A model generated the notes under the pieces. The model was not told the origin of the DNA. It did no database searches and saw nothing but the letters and a program-made list of their open reading frames with translations. This document shows positions 35,376 to 45,148 of a DNA stretch of 64,000 bases, in pieces. Source of the DNA: Gloeopeniophorella convolvens (lineage: Eukaryota; Basidiomycota; Agaricomycetes; Russulales). Within the stretch, counting starts at the first letter, position 1. Every line of letters starts with the position of its first letter. The translations under genes were made by a program, and so were the position numbers. The DNA lies in the NCBI GenBank assembly GCA_022496205.1, contig WTXD01000029.1, positions 1 through 64,000 of the forward strand, given 5' to 3'.

Positions 35376-36565
35376 GCGGAGGTAGCTCGAATGAATGATC
35401 TGGCGGTGCGGTGGCGAAAGCATGACGCCTTTCTCCCCCGTCACGTGCACTCCGTCAGCACTCCGGCGCCAATCTCCCCGGTCGGGTCTTCCCCGGCCAA
35501 TCCCAGTCCCCGATGCTGACTCGCAATACAGTCACCGGCTTGCTCATCCTTACCCATCTCACTTCAACATTCTACAACGTCCTAGTAGGCGGGCATCTAC
35601 CGCCCTCCTGCGTGGATCCGTTTCATCTTTGTGCCCTCCAGTAACTGCGCATGCTTCTCGGCTGCTCTATTCCGTGCCGTGCGGCTCATACTGGGTCATT
35701 GCAGCATGTCCCGCTGGCACCTGACGCCATCTTACTTCCAACGTGGGTCTTGTGCGGGCGTGATCAGCTGTGAGATATGCACTGCATTCGAAACTCGAGA
35801 AGGGCCGCCTGCTGCGGCAGGTGCCGTTGCTGGCAGCTTGTGCTTGTGAGTACTCGGTTGTCTGTCGTTGACAGGTGGAAAGCGAAGCAGTGGGAACTTT
35901 TGGATTCGTTTACATATAATCATCCGTCATACCTGCAGCAGGCGCCCGTAACATTATGGGGGAAGAGCACCTTGCAACTTGCAACTTGCAATGCAAGCAG
36001 TTGCAAGCAAGGCAATTGACGAACACCGCCGCACTCGTGGGCGGCAATTCCCTGTGTGTTGGGAGGGCTGGGGCAACGAAGACATTCGCTGGCTGCCAGG
36101 CCGCGAATTGCAGGATTGTGCCACGCTGGACGCGTAGTTTTCACGTTCGCGTTCGCCCGACGACTCCATCCACCCTGTCTCGCGCTACCGCTCTCCCCGG
36201 GCGAAGTCTTCCCGGGGAGGGGTGTAATCCCTCCCGAGATTACGACGTCACCCCGACGCAATCCCTTGTTCACTATGTTCGTATTCCGAACCCAAGATCG
36301 ACGCTCGCTTGGTCATGCTTAAAAGGGGTGGACTCAAGGGCAGTAGGGCCAGCGTTCCTTTTCCCTCCTTTCCTGTATTCCCCTGCGTTTCCGCCTTCCT
36401 GTACACGTTTGGATTTCCCTGCGTTCTCCTTTCCCAAATCCACTTTGGTTCCAATTCTCGCCTCATCCGAACTTAGTGTTACTGCCCGGTCACCTGGGCA
36501 GTTTCCAAGATCCCGAGGAAGAAAACTTGACGGGAATCAGCACAACCGGCCTTGTGCACCACTCC
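35376..36565. other. Intergenic, with a TTGCAA hairpin-like element
   Basis: At about 35969-36012 ACTTGCA words repeat directly and are then mirrored by TGCAAG words, so the strand could fold on itself. I see no coding sequence between the lyase promoter and the HNH pseudogene. Confidence 0.45.
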
Positions 36566-37487
36566 ATGCCTCCTCTACCCATATTTCAGCTTCCCCTCTG
36601 ACAGATAGGACCACCGGATGGATACGGCTGGGAAGAACGCTCAGTGTCACAATTATCGACAACTACCGCATTCAACACCGGACTAGACCGACGCGATAGG
36701 ATCTGCGGACAGAATTGCTGCGTCATTTGTGGGATGTCCGATCAGAGTACCTGAGCCTGACTTGTGACCTAGTGGGACCACCTCCACCTCCGGGCTTGGG
36801 TCCCTCGGTGGGCGAGGCACCAGGTACAACATGATCCCCGTAACGGCTTGCTAATGTGCGCGAACCATCATGCAGACTTTGATGCCTACAGGTTTTTCAT
36901 ACTTCGTTCCCACTGTGAGTGCGTTACATCTCCGTGTAGGGAAAGGTATTCATCGGAAGCAGACACGCAAGTCCATACTCATAAACTACTCTGGTATGAA
37001 CGATGGGCAACAATTTCACGGCAAGGCGATTGCCCTCGACAGCAGGGATCGCCACGCGCCCTTCCCCTCCCTGTTCATCATTCACGAGATGCGCGTCCGC
37101 GGATTCCATCCCTTCCGACCCGTCGATCCGGCGGTCGACGACGACCCACCGTGGCAAGACTGGATTCTGTCGGATGGCGTGACTGACGCCTCGGGCGTGC
37201 TCATCCGTGAGCATCCAGAGGGCTCGAACACCGGCAACACCGCCCATACTAGTGCTACTAGCGTACAACTGCCGCAGGCCCAGCCACCGACAGGTACGAG
37301 CCACGGGTTGGTGGACGGGAAGATGCTGCTCGTGCTGAATCAAGACATCATCGCCGATATCCTCGCGGCGACGCGTGCCATGCCGTCGTGGAAGCCCTGT
37401 ATGGTAGAGGGCACGAGCTGGAGTGGGACTGCGGAAGAAAACAGCCAGAAGTATGCGTCCATGTTCGGCCTGCAGGAGGAGACTTGA
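36566..37487 (+). pseudogene. HNH-type paralogue, copy 1, degenerate
   Basis: This copy aligns along its length with the intact gene at 39395. The start-equivalent ATG 36566 is followed by an in-frame TGA at 36599. GPPDGYGWEERSVSQLST and CCVICGM match, but the segment that in copy 2 encodes HCHIVPQSEYDT and its donor site is deleted, followed by a stop. The next exon (from 36773) keeps NGLLMCANHHADFDAYRFF and then loses two bases before the intron. The last exon, from about 36962, is well preserved (FIIHEMRVRGFHPFRP, PWQDWILSDGVTDASG, EENSQKYASMFGLQEET). It therefore lacks the first catalytic His region and cannot make the full protein, though the last exon could still be transcribed. Confidence 0.82.
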
Positions 37488-37587
37488 GTTTTATCTACTC
37501 ACCTGTACGTATATGATGCGCGTGACGCTGCACATGGCTACCATTTGCATGATCAAACTTGTAATCATACACAAGCCAATACTTTTT

Positions 37588-37632
37588 GTATGTGTGTGTG
37601 TATGTGTATGTATGTATGTATGTATGTATGTA
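37588..37632. repeat. TG/TATG microsatellite
   Basis: A (TG)n run passes into (TATG)n just after the copy-1 HNH pseudogene. A length-variable simple repeat. Confidence 0.85.
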
Positions 37633-37929
37633 ATGTAATACTGTATGGTCTACGCGCGCGATCGAGCCACATACAAAGTCAAGTTCCGGGCGTCATACAC
37701 CCACCTGTTCTGTTCCATCTCACCATCGATGCCGATGACATTGCGCGGGATGATCGCATACATGCGCTCCATGATGTTCGTTGGCCGAGGAGCATCTCAT
37801 GCCGCGGGACACCGCTGGACACGACGACGGCAAATGCAGAGGCCCTGAGCGGCGGTGCCAGTGAGCTCTCAGGCCAAGCACATACACTCCCGTAACATGA
37901 TCTGCCGCACCACTTCTCACTCTCGGAGA

Positions 37930-39076
37930 ACTTGCAGGACAGGCCCAGCAGGGCCAGTACGACGACGTCGACGCACTCCTGGACGACATCCAGCTACTCG
38001 ACATCTTCGACTGTGTCCGGCGTGCTAGCTACTCCCGCTCCACCTAACACCCGCCACTCCTGGGGTTGGCGGACCCTTGCCCTCGTCTCCCACTGCTGGC
38101 GCGCCCCCGGCGCCGGCCTCGCAGCCTCGCGGCCCCGCACCACCTCGGCGCCGGCCTCGCCGTCTTCTGCACCCGTGACCGCCCCGTGCGCGGCATGTTA
38201 CGCTGATGGCCGCTCTTCCCCGGCGTGCACGTCGCCTACGGCGTGCCCTCAGCCTCGAGGACATTGCCAGCATCGCCGCCGCGCTCAACCACCCTGCACG
38301 TGTCGCCTCGACTCAACTCAGCGTGTCGCACGCCCTGCTACCTCGCTCGCGTCGCTGCTCGCCATTGTGCCGTTCCCCGTGCTCACGGCGCTCAAGCTCG
38401 ACGCGCTGCCCCGCGAGACGCTGCTCTCGCCGCCGGTGCTCGCGCTCAAGCCGGCGCACACCCTCGCGCACGCTCGACCTCTGCGGTGTCGCGCTCGCCG
38501 CGCTCTCGCGCCTGCTTGCTCACCAGCGTCCCCCGCGTCAACAACACAGACGTCGAAGCCCTCCATCTCTCTCTTGGCGTGCGTGACACTATCCTGCTCA
38601 CCTCACCAAGATCGCGCAGGCGGGCGCCGTGCAGCTTGCGCGCCTCCCCGGTTTCGGCCCCAAGAAGGTTGCGCGCCTCAAGGACGCGTTTGAGCGCCCG
38701 TTCCGCACCGGCGCCTTTAGCGCCCTCGACGCGCCGCCTGCCTTCGCCTCCAACACCCGCGAACAGGGATAAGGGCAAGAGCAAGGGCAAGGAGAAGGCC
38801 GCGCCCGCGCCACGCCCGCCGAGCCTCGTGTGGGACATCAAGCTTGACTTCAACTCGTTCTCGCCGCTGCCCGCTCCAGACGCGGACGACGAGATCGAGG
38901 TCGTGGAGGAGGGCATGAACGCGAGTGCAGGATCGACAAGGCACGCACGCGCGGTGAGCCCCGAGTGGGACATCGGCGCGCTGCTCAGCGAGGACGCGGA
39001 CATGGACGAGGACGAGGACATCATGATGGATCTCGTGCATGCGCTGCGCGCCAAGCGGCGCAGAGCGCATGCGTGA
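37930..39076 (+). pseudogene. ERCC1/Rad10-like C-terminal (HhH) relic with mixed upstream segment
   Basis: 38515-38578 reads LTSVPRVNNTDVEALHLSLG and, in the -1 frame, about 38602-38720 reads LTKIAQAGAVQLARLPGFGP then KKVARLKDAFERPFR. Together they match the tandem helix-hairpin-helix region of ERCC1/Rad10, the XPF partner in nucleotide excision repair. After 38750 the first frame resumes (PANRDKGKSKGKEKAAPA, VWDIKLDFNSFSPLP) with an acidic tail to 39076. Two opposite frame shifts therefore bracket the second hairpin. Upstream, 37950-38500 has weak Leu-rich or F-box-like fragments (ALLDDIQLLDIFDCVRRA, ALVSHCWRAPGAGLAAS) in several frames. The ERCC1 nuclease-like central domain is not seen, so this is a fragment rather than the functional gene. 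Confidence 0.5.
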
Positions 39077-39394
39077 GCGCGTCGGCTCGGCGGCTTGATC
39101 GTGACCTATGGATAGTCTCGGGTGTGGTAGCATTGCTGGCTGGTGATGACCCTGGCGTGCCGATCTTGCCTTGGGAAACAACCGCGCGCGTCTCGTCGCT
39201 CAGCTAGTTATTTGTTATGGTTGCCTGTCTACCGTTACAGCAGCTCTCATACTTCAAGCTTCATGGCCCCTGTCACTTGTAAGTATGTAGACACAACATC
39301 GACCGGTCCGAGGCTGGTGGTAGGCTTGGCACAGCACAGCCACCCAGAGCGAATTGGCGACGGAAAGGGGCGACCTCTCTTGTGTGTGGTCTCC

Positions 39395-40382
39395 ATGTCT
39401 CCCCTGCACCCATTTCCCCTTCCCCTCCCACAGGGAGGACCACCGACTGGATACGGCTGGGAAGACCGCTCCGTGTCGCATTCGTCGACAATTTCCGCGT
39501 TCGACGCCGGAATAGACCGACGAGATAGGTTCCTTGGAGAGAATCGCTGCGTCATCTGTGGGAAGGCCAGTCGCGGGTTCCTACAGCATTGCCACATCGT
39601 ACCACAGTCTGAGTACGACACTGTACGTGGGGAGGTCACTTCCCATTTACATGAGCCTGATCTGCGACCTAGTGGGATGACCTCTGGGCCTGCGGCTGGA
39701 TTCCTGAGCTGGCGGAGCGCTATGTACACCATGAACCTTGTAACGGCTTGCTGCTGTGCGCGAATCACTGTGCAGGGTTTGTTACCTACAGGTTCTTCAT
39801 ACGCTTCGTTCCCACTGTGAGTGCGTTACATCTCTGTGTAGGAAAGGTACTCATCGGAAGCAGACACGCAAGTTCATATTCATAAACTACTCTGGAGACG
39901 CCGAGGAGCAACAATATCACGGCAAAGTGATTGCCCTCGACAACAGGGACCGCCACGCGCCCTTTCCCGCCCTGTTCATCATTCACGAGATGCGCGTCCG
40001 CGGATTCCATCCCTTCCGACCCCTTGCTCCGGCGGTCGACGACGACCCACCGTGGCAAGACTGGATTCTGTCGGACGGCGTGGCTGACGCCTCGGGCGCG
40101 CTCATCCGCGGGTGTCCGAAGGGCTCGAATTTTGGCAGCGTTGCCCCTGCTTGTGCTGCTGACATACAGCTGCCGCAAGTCCAGCCGCCAACAGACAGCG
40201 GGTCGGCGGACGGGAAGACGCCACTCGTGCTGAACCAAGACGTGATCGCCGATATCCTCGCGGCGACGCGAGCCATGCCATCATGGAAGGCCTGTATGGT
40301 AGAGGGCATGAGCTGGAGTGGGACTGCGGAAGAGAACAGCCAGAAGTATACGGCTATGTTCGGCTTGCAGGAGGAGACGTGA
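39395..40382 (+). CDS. HNH-type nuclease-like protein, copy 2, 296 aa
   Basis: Exons 39395-39622, 39673-39816 and 39864-40382 are joined by introns of 50 and 47 nt (ACT|GTACGT...CTAG, ACT|GTGAGT...CAG). All exons are whole codons. The protein belongs to a basidiomycete family resembling HNH endonucleases: ENRCVICGKASRGFLQHCHI with VPQSE (CxxC and first His), then HHEPCNGLLLCANHC (Asn and third His), FIRFVP, FINYSG, a strongly conserved FIIHEMRVRGFHPFRP, PWQDWILSDGV, and a C-terminal EENSQKYTAMFGLQEET. The third-motif context is NHC, where copy 1 has NHH. Nuclease activity is an inference; no substrate is known. The start at 39395 is the first ATG after a stop and keeps the Pro-rich N-terminus. 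Confidence 0.78.
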
Positions 40383-41129
40383 TTTCTGTTTAACTCACCC
40401 ATACGCACGCGGGTGAAGTTGCACATGGTTGCAGATCATCGGCTTGTAATTATACGTAAGAATCCTATGATTTGATGTAATAGTATTAGTATGGTCTCAT
40501 ATGGTCGTGCGGTCATGTACAAATTATCCTAGGCGTGGCACATCAACTTGTTCTGTTGTACTCATCACCGACGTGAATGAGCAACCACTATCGACAGGAG
40601 CGTCGTTGTCAATGTTCAACGTTGACGACCGACTGGGGCCTACGGTTTCGAATTTAGCTGTAGCGTCACCGAAAGGTCCGACAAGCACCGATCCTTCTCT
40701 CTGTATTGTACGAGGTTGGGTCCTGATTTACACAAGTACTCTGGTGGGGCCGGCTCGTCGACTCGACCGAAATGATTGCGGCGTAAGGTAGCGGTCACGA
40801 GAATCCAGCCAACCTAGTCGGATCCTCATGTCCGCTACCTTACTGAGAACCTGCACGACAGCGGAACATACCCGCGCACAAGTCTGCGCACCATCATTAA
40901 CCCACCTGAATGGCGACGAGCACCGGACCCTGGCAGCTCTGATAAGGCCACCGCTTCAGCGGACATGCGACGCCGATTGCATGCTCGCTGCTTTGCATTC
41001 CGCATCACACCCCAGAGTCCCCAGAAAAGTCGGCGATTTCGCACCACGCTTGCAGGTCCAACTAATCGATACAATTCCAACATCTACCTACCATGCAATG
41101 TACAAGTCCACGTGTAAGCTATGCCTTCT
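40383..41129. other. Convergent intergenic region
   Basis: 3' flanks of the HNH gene and the secreted-protein gene. Nothing recognisable. Confidence 0.5.
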
Positions 41130-42150
41130 TTAAGCAGGGGCAGTGAGTAGGCACTCGAGGTCGCAGTTCGCGGGCGCCGCTACGTCGACAGGGGCTGGCG
41201 CAGGCGTAGCGCTCGCGGCAGGCGCCGCACCTGTCGAGAAGCTGAAGGTGGCCGGGACTGAGCTCGACGGCGCGCTGAGGCTGATCACGCTGGGCGACGG
41301 AAGCGAGGAGACCGATGCATTGATGCCGACGGCGGAGGAAACCGCGGGCACCGACGCGGATGAGGAAACGGTGGGGAACACGGCAGATGCGGATGAGACG
41401 GTGGGGAGCGCGGCCGACGAGGAAGAGACGGTGGGGAACGCGACCGACGAGGAAGAGGCGGAGCCGAACGCCGGGGCGGAAGCGAAGACGGGCGAGGACG
41501 ACGCGCCGACGGCGGGCGCGGTGACCGTCACCGTCACCGTGGAGAGCATGAGCACGGTCTTGACGCCGTCCGCGCCTGTGGACGTGAACACGGACGCAGG
41601 CGCGGCGCCAGCTACACTTGGGGCCGCGGAGGTGGTAGGCGCAGCGACGGCCGACGAGGACGACGCGGCGCTGCCGAAACTGAACGTCGACGCGGTGCTG
41701 GACGGCGGGATCCCGCCAAAGCTGAACGTGCTCGTGGGCGAGGCGGAGCCGAACTGGCGCTTGTTCAGGTTGATCACGGCGGGTGAGGCGGCAGCGGCAG
41801 CGGGCGCCTTGAGCTGGATGACCGGGGGGCTCGCGTCCTCGTCTCCGTTGTCGGCGTAGTAGCTGCTGCCCGCGAGGCTCGGAGGGGAAGAAGGCGTGGC
41901 GGAGGGAGCGTTCAGCAGGATGAGGCTCGGCGATGGAGCGGCGGCGGCGTTGATGCTGCTGGACGAGACGACATCTACCACGGCACGTGAGCCTAAGAAA
42001 GAAGGATCACAAGCGCCGACACGCACCTGTGCATTCAGCGCCGGACTTGAGCTTAATCACCGAGGGAGTGGCTTCGTCGTTCATGGATGGCGCAGGGGCA
42101 GCGAGCGCCGTAGCGAGCAGTGCGGAGATGACAAATGCCTTGGAAAACAT
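41130..42150 (-). CDS. Secreted Ser/Ala/Thr-rich protein with repeated P-x-[VL]-I-x-L motif
   Basis: ATG 42150 opens a clear signal peptide, MFSKAFVISALLATALA, with likely cleavage before APAPS. A very short 34-nt intron (ACAG|GTGCGT...TTCTTAG) joins the two exons in phase 1; reading through gives a stop. The mature chain is about 60% Ser/Ala/Thr/Val/Pro and probably O-glycosylated. A short motif recurs: TPSVIKLKS, SPSLILLNA, SPPVIQLKA, SPAVINLNK, SPSVISLSA. A single dibasic KR follows the fourth copy (NLNKRQF), a possible Kex2 site. TFSFG-type words recur three times. The C-terminus NCDLECLLTAPA holds a CxxxC pair and no GPI-like hydrophobic tail. It may be a wall or matrix protein. TATATAA lies about 190 bp upstream. 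Confidence 0.8.
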
Positions 42151-42743
42151 GGCGATAATAACGGGTTCCGGAGTGCGTAATACAGAAGAGAGTTGCAAGT
42201 GGTTGATAAGTTAGATGCTGAAGATGCAGAGAGCGCGTGTGCAAGAGAGATTGGTCGTGGGTCAGTACAGAGCACCAGGCCCTAGTAGCGTCTAGTAGAG
42301 TGGAAAAAGGAAACGAGCGACCGTCCAGAGCGAAGCCGCATTATATAGCGAGACAAAAGACAAAAAAACGTTGTGGCGGAGCGAGGCAGAGACACAAGGA
42401 ACGGGTGCGGACAGGCCATTGTTGTGGATTCGTTGTAAACAAAAGTGGCAATACTATTGTACCTTCCGGCGGTGACGACAATGACACTCCTCGCCCGCAG
42501 CCAACGTTGCACGTTGCCACGTAACAGCTCCGCACGAACCCGCGTGCAATGAGGCGAAGGAGATGCGAACTGACGCGAGGAGAGAGCGGAGAGCCGTGTT
42601 GGTCGGATAAATGGACATCGTCGAGCGTCGGCGGATGCCGGACACTTTGACTCTTGAACTCAGCACAGTGAAGTTTTTCCATGTTGCGCTCTTTCGCCCG
42701 GCCCCTCCGTCCTGTCTTTGCCTCCTTTCCTCGCAGAGCAATC
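42151..42743. other. Divergent promoter, secreted protein / SHMT
   Basis: A 593-bp head-to-head spacer with TTATATA at 42341-42346 facing the secreted-protein gene. No other feature. Confidence 0.5.
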
Positions 42744-44646
42744 ATGTCCCAGTCCACGCTCGAATTCGTGAGTCTTGCCTTGTCTTGATATTGTAGCGGC
42801 CATCGTGCGAGCCATAAGCGCGGTGTCTGCCGAGTTTGTGCCCGCATGGGGAGTTGGAAGTCTGGCCCGGCATCACCACCCGGGCTCGGGCCCATGGTTT
42901 CACGATGTCGTTTCTTCTTCCCTTTCGCAGAGCAGTGCCGGTGACGACCGGGCTGCATTGTCTAGTTCGCGATACGGAGAAGAGCTTATTCTGACCGCGT
43001 ATGTAAATATAGAACAAGGTGCTCTATGCCCCCCTCGCCGAGGTCGACCCCGAGGTGCAGAACATCATCGATAAGGAGACATGGCGGCAGTACTCTGGTC
43101 TCGAGCTCATCGCGTCGGAGGTGCGCGCCCCACCTGCGGCCCCAGCGGCGTTATGACTCACCTCGGTCCCTATATAGAACTTGACATCCCGTGCGACGAT
43201 GGAGGCGAACGGCTCCATCTTGACGAACAAGTACTCCGAGGGTCTGCCCAACGCGCGGTACTACGGCGGCAACGAGTGGATCGACGAGCTCGAGATTTTG
43301 TGCCGCAAGCGCGCCCTCGAGGCCTTCCACCTCGACCCTGCCGTCTGGGGCGTTAACGTCCAGCCCTATTCTGGTTCTACTGCCAAGTGAGACCCGCACG
43401 ATACGTTGGTGCCACCAGGTTGCTGACTGGTGCACAGCTTTGCTGCGTTGACTGCACTTCTGCAGCCCCAGGACCGCCTCATGGGTCTTGGCCTGCCTGA
43501 TGGCGGTCACCTCACGCACGGTTACTACGTAAGTAGTCCTCCCCACGCCTTGCATTATGTCCACCAACGCGCCCGCCCCCAGACCGCCAAGAAGAAGATG
43601 ACTGCATCCTCGATCTACTTCCAGTCCCTCCCGTACGGGCTGGACCCGGCGACGCAGCTGATCGACTACACCGCGCTCGCGACGCAGGCGCGCGTCTTCA
43701 AGCCGCGGCTGATCATCTGCGGCGCGTCGGCGTACCCGCGCGACTGGGACTACGAGTCGCTGCGCAAGACGGCGGACGAGCACGGCGCGTACCTGATGGC
43801 GGACATCGCACACACATCGGGGCTCGTCGCAGCACAGGAGCTCGCGGACCCGTTCAAGTACTGCGACGTTGTGACCACGACCACGTGAGTGCCCCGCGCT
43901 CCTCAGTGCTCACGCGGTGTCCGAGGCTGACAACGCCGCGGCGCAGGCACAAAACGCTGCGCGGGCCGCGCGCAGGCCTCATCTTCTTCCGCAAGGACGG
44001 CGACCGCGCGGACCTCGAGAAGCGCGTCAACGAGGCGGTCTTCCCGGCGTGCCAGGGCGGGCCGCACAACAACACGATCGCGGGCATCGCGACCGCGCTC
44101 CTGCAAGCCACGCAGCCATCGTGGAAGGCGTACGCGCAGCAGGTCGTGCGCAACGCGCGCGCGCTCGCGGACGAGCTCGTCGGCTACGGCTACAAGCTGC
44201 AGACGGGCGGGACGGACAACCACCTGGTGCTCTGGGACCTGCGCCCGCTCAAGCTGACCGGGTCCAAGGTCGAGAAGATCAGCGACCTGCTCGGGATCAC
44301 GCTCAACAAGAACACGGTCTCGGGCGACGCGAACGCGCAGGCGCCCGGCGGGATCCGCCTCGGCACCGCCGCGCTCACCTCGCGCGACATGCGCGAGGCG
44401 GACGTGCGCGCGGTCGCGGGCTTCCTGCACCGCGCGGTGCAGCTCGCGCTGCTCGTGCAGAAGGAGGCGGGCAGCAAGCTGCTGCGCGAGTTTGAGCGCG
44501 CCGCGACGGTGCCGGCGGAGGGCCGCACGGGGCCGGCGCAGGTGGCGGAGCTCCGCGGGGAGGTGCGCGCGTTTGCGCGGCGGTGGCCGCTGCCGGGCAT
44601 CGTGGGGCCCATCACGCGGCCCGCGGGGATCGCGGAGGACGACTAG
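42744..44646 (+). CDS. SHM2: Serine hydroxymethyltransferase, cytosolic
   Basis: A PLP enzyme that interconverts serine and glycine, charging tetrahydrofolate with one-carbon units. Exon 1, 42744-42767, encodes MSQSTLEF. A 245-nt intron leads to 43013-43120 ([20 protein letters not shown]...ELIASE), then 43178-43386 ([39 protein letters not shown]) and an exon from 43438 ([17 protein letters not shown]). The next exon has [12 protein letters not shown] and [13 protein letters not shown]. The PLP Lys lies in [18 protein letters not shown], split by the last intron. [16 protein letters not shown] precedes the C-terminus, stop 44646. No mitochondrial presequence is seen. GC-rich third positions in the last exon indicate high expression. 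Confidence 0.95.
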
Positions 44647-45148
44647 ATAGGGGGGCTGTCGTTGTTGAGTGAAGATTCAACGTCAACGTCGGGTGGGGGC
44701 GCGATTTTGTAGCCTAGCGCGGACTTCAACATTGTCCAGATGCATCACACACTTGTACTTCTATCTTGCATATGATACACTGACGCTACACGCGACTGAC
44801 TGACTATTAAACTCTATGCGCGAGGCGAACTGGCCGGCAGCGGTGCGAATTTGACGTCTTTTGGGGAGGTATTATTTTCGTGGCGCACGTACGTGCATAC
44901 ATACAGTACATGAACGGGAGACCGACAGGGAGGTAGCGCGAGCGAGCAATACGGACTAAATAATAAGCGCGTGACAACAGACAGACATACCAGATCAGCC
45001 CAAGCCAGAAACAGAGACAATGAGACAGACATGAGAATATGCAGCGTGGAAGGGGGGAGGAAAGAGGGTGCGATGATGAAGCGAGCGGGGTGCATGCACG
45101 AGAACAAAAAAAAATGCCAAAATAGAAGCAGGCGGGGGCGCGCGGGCG
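44647..45148. other. Convergent intergenic region
   Basis: 3' flanks of SHMT and the carboxylesterase. No gene is seen. Confidence 0.5.

Noticed and set aside
37930..38200. Definite F-box gene between the HNH copies
   Set aside because: Only short resemblances (LLDIFDCV, ALVSHCWR) occur, in different frames; too weak to name.
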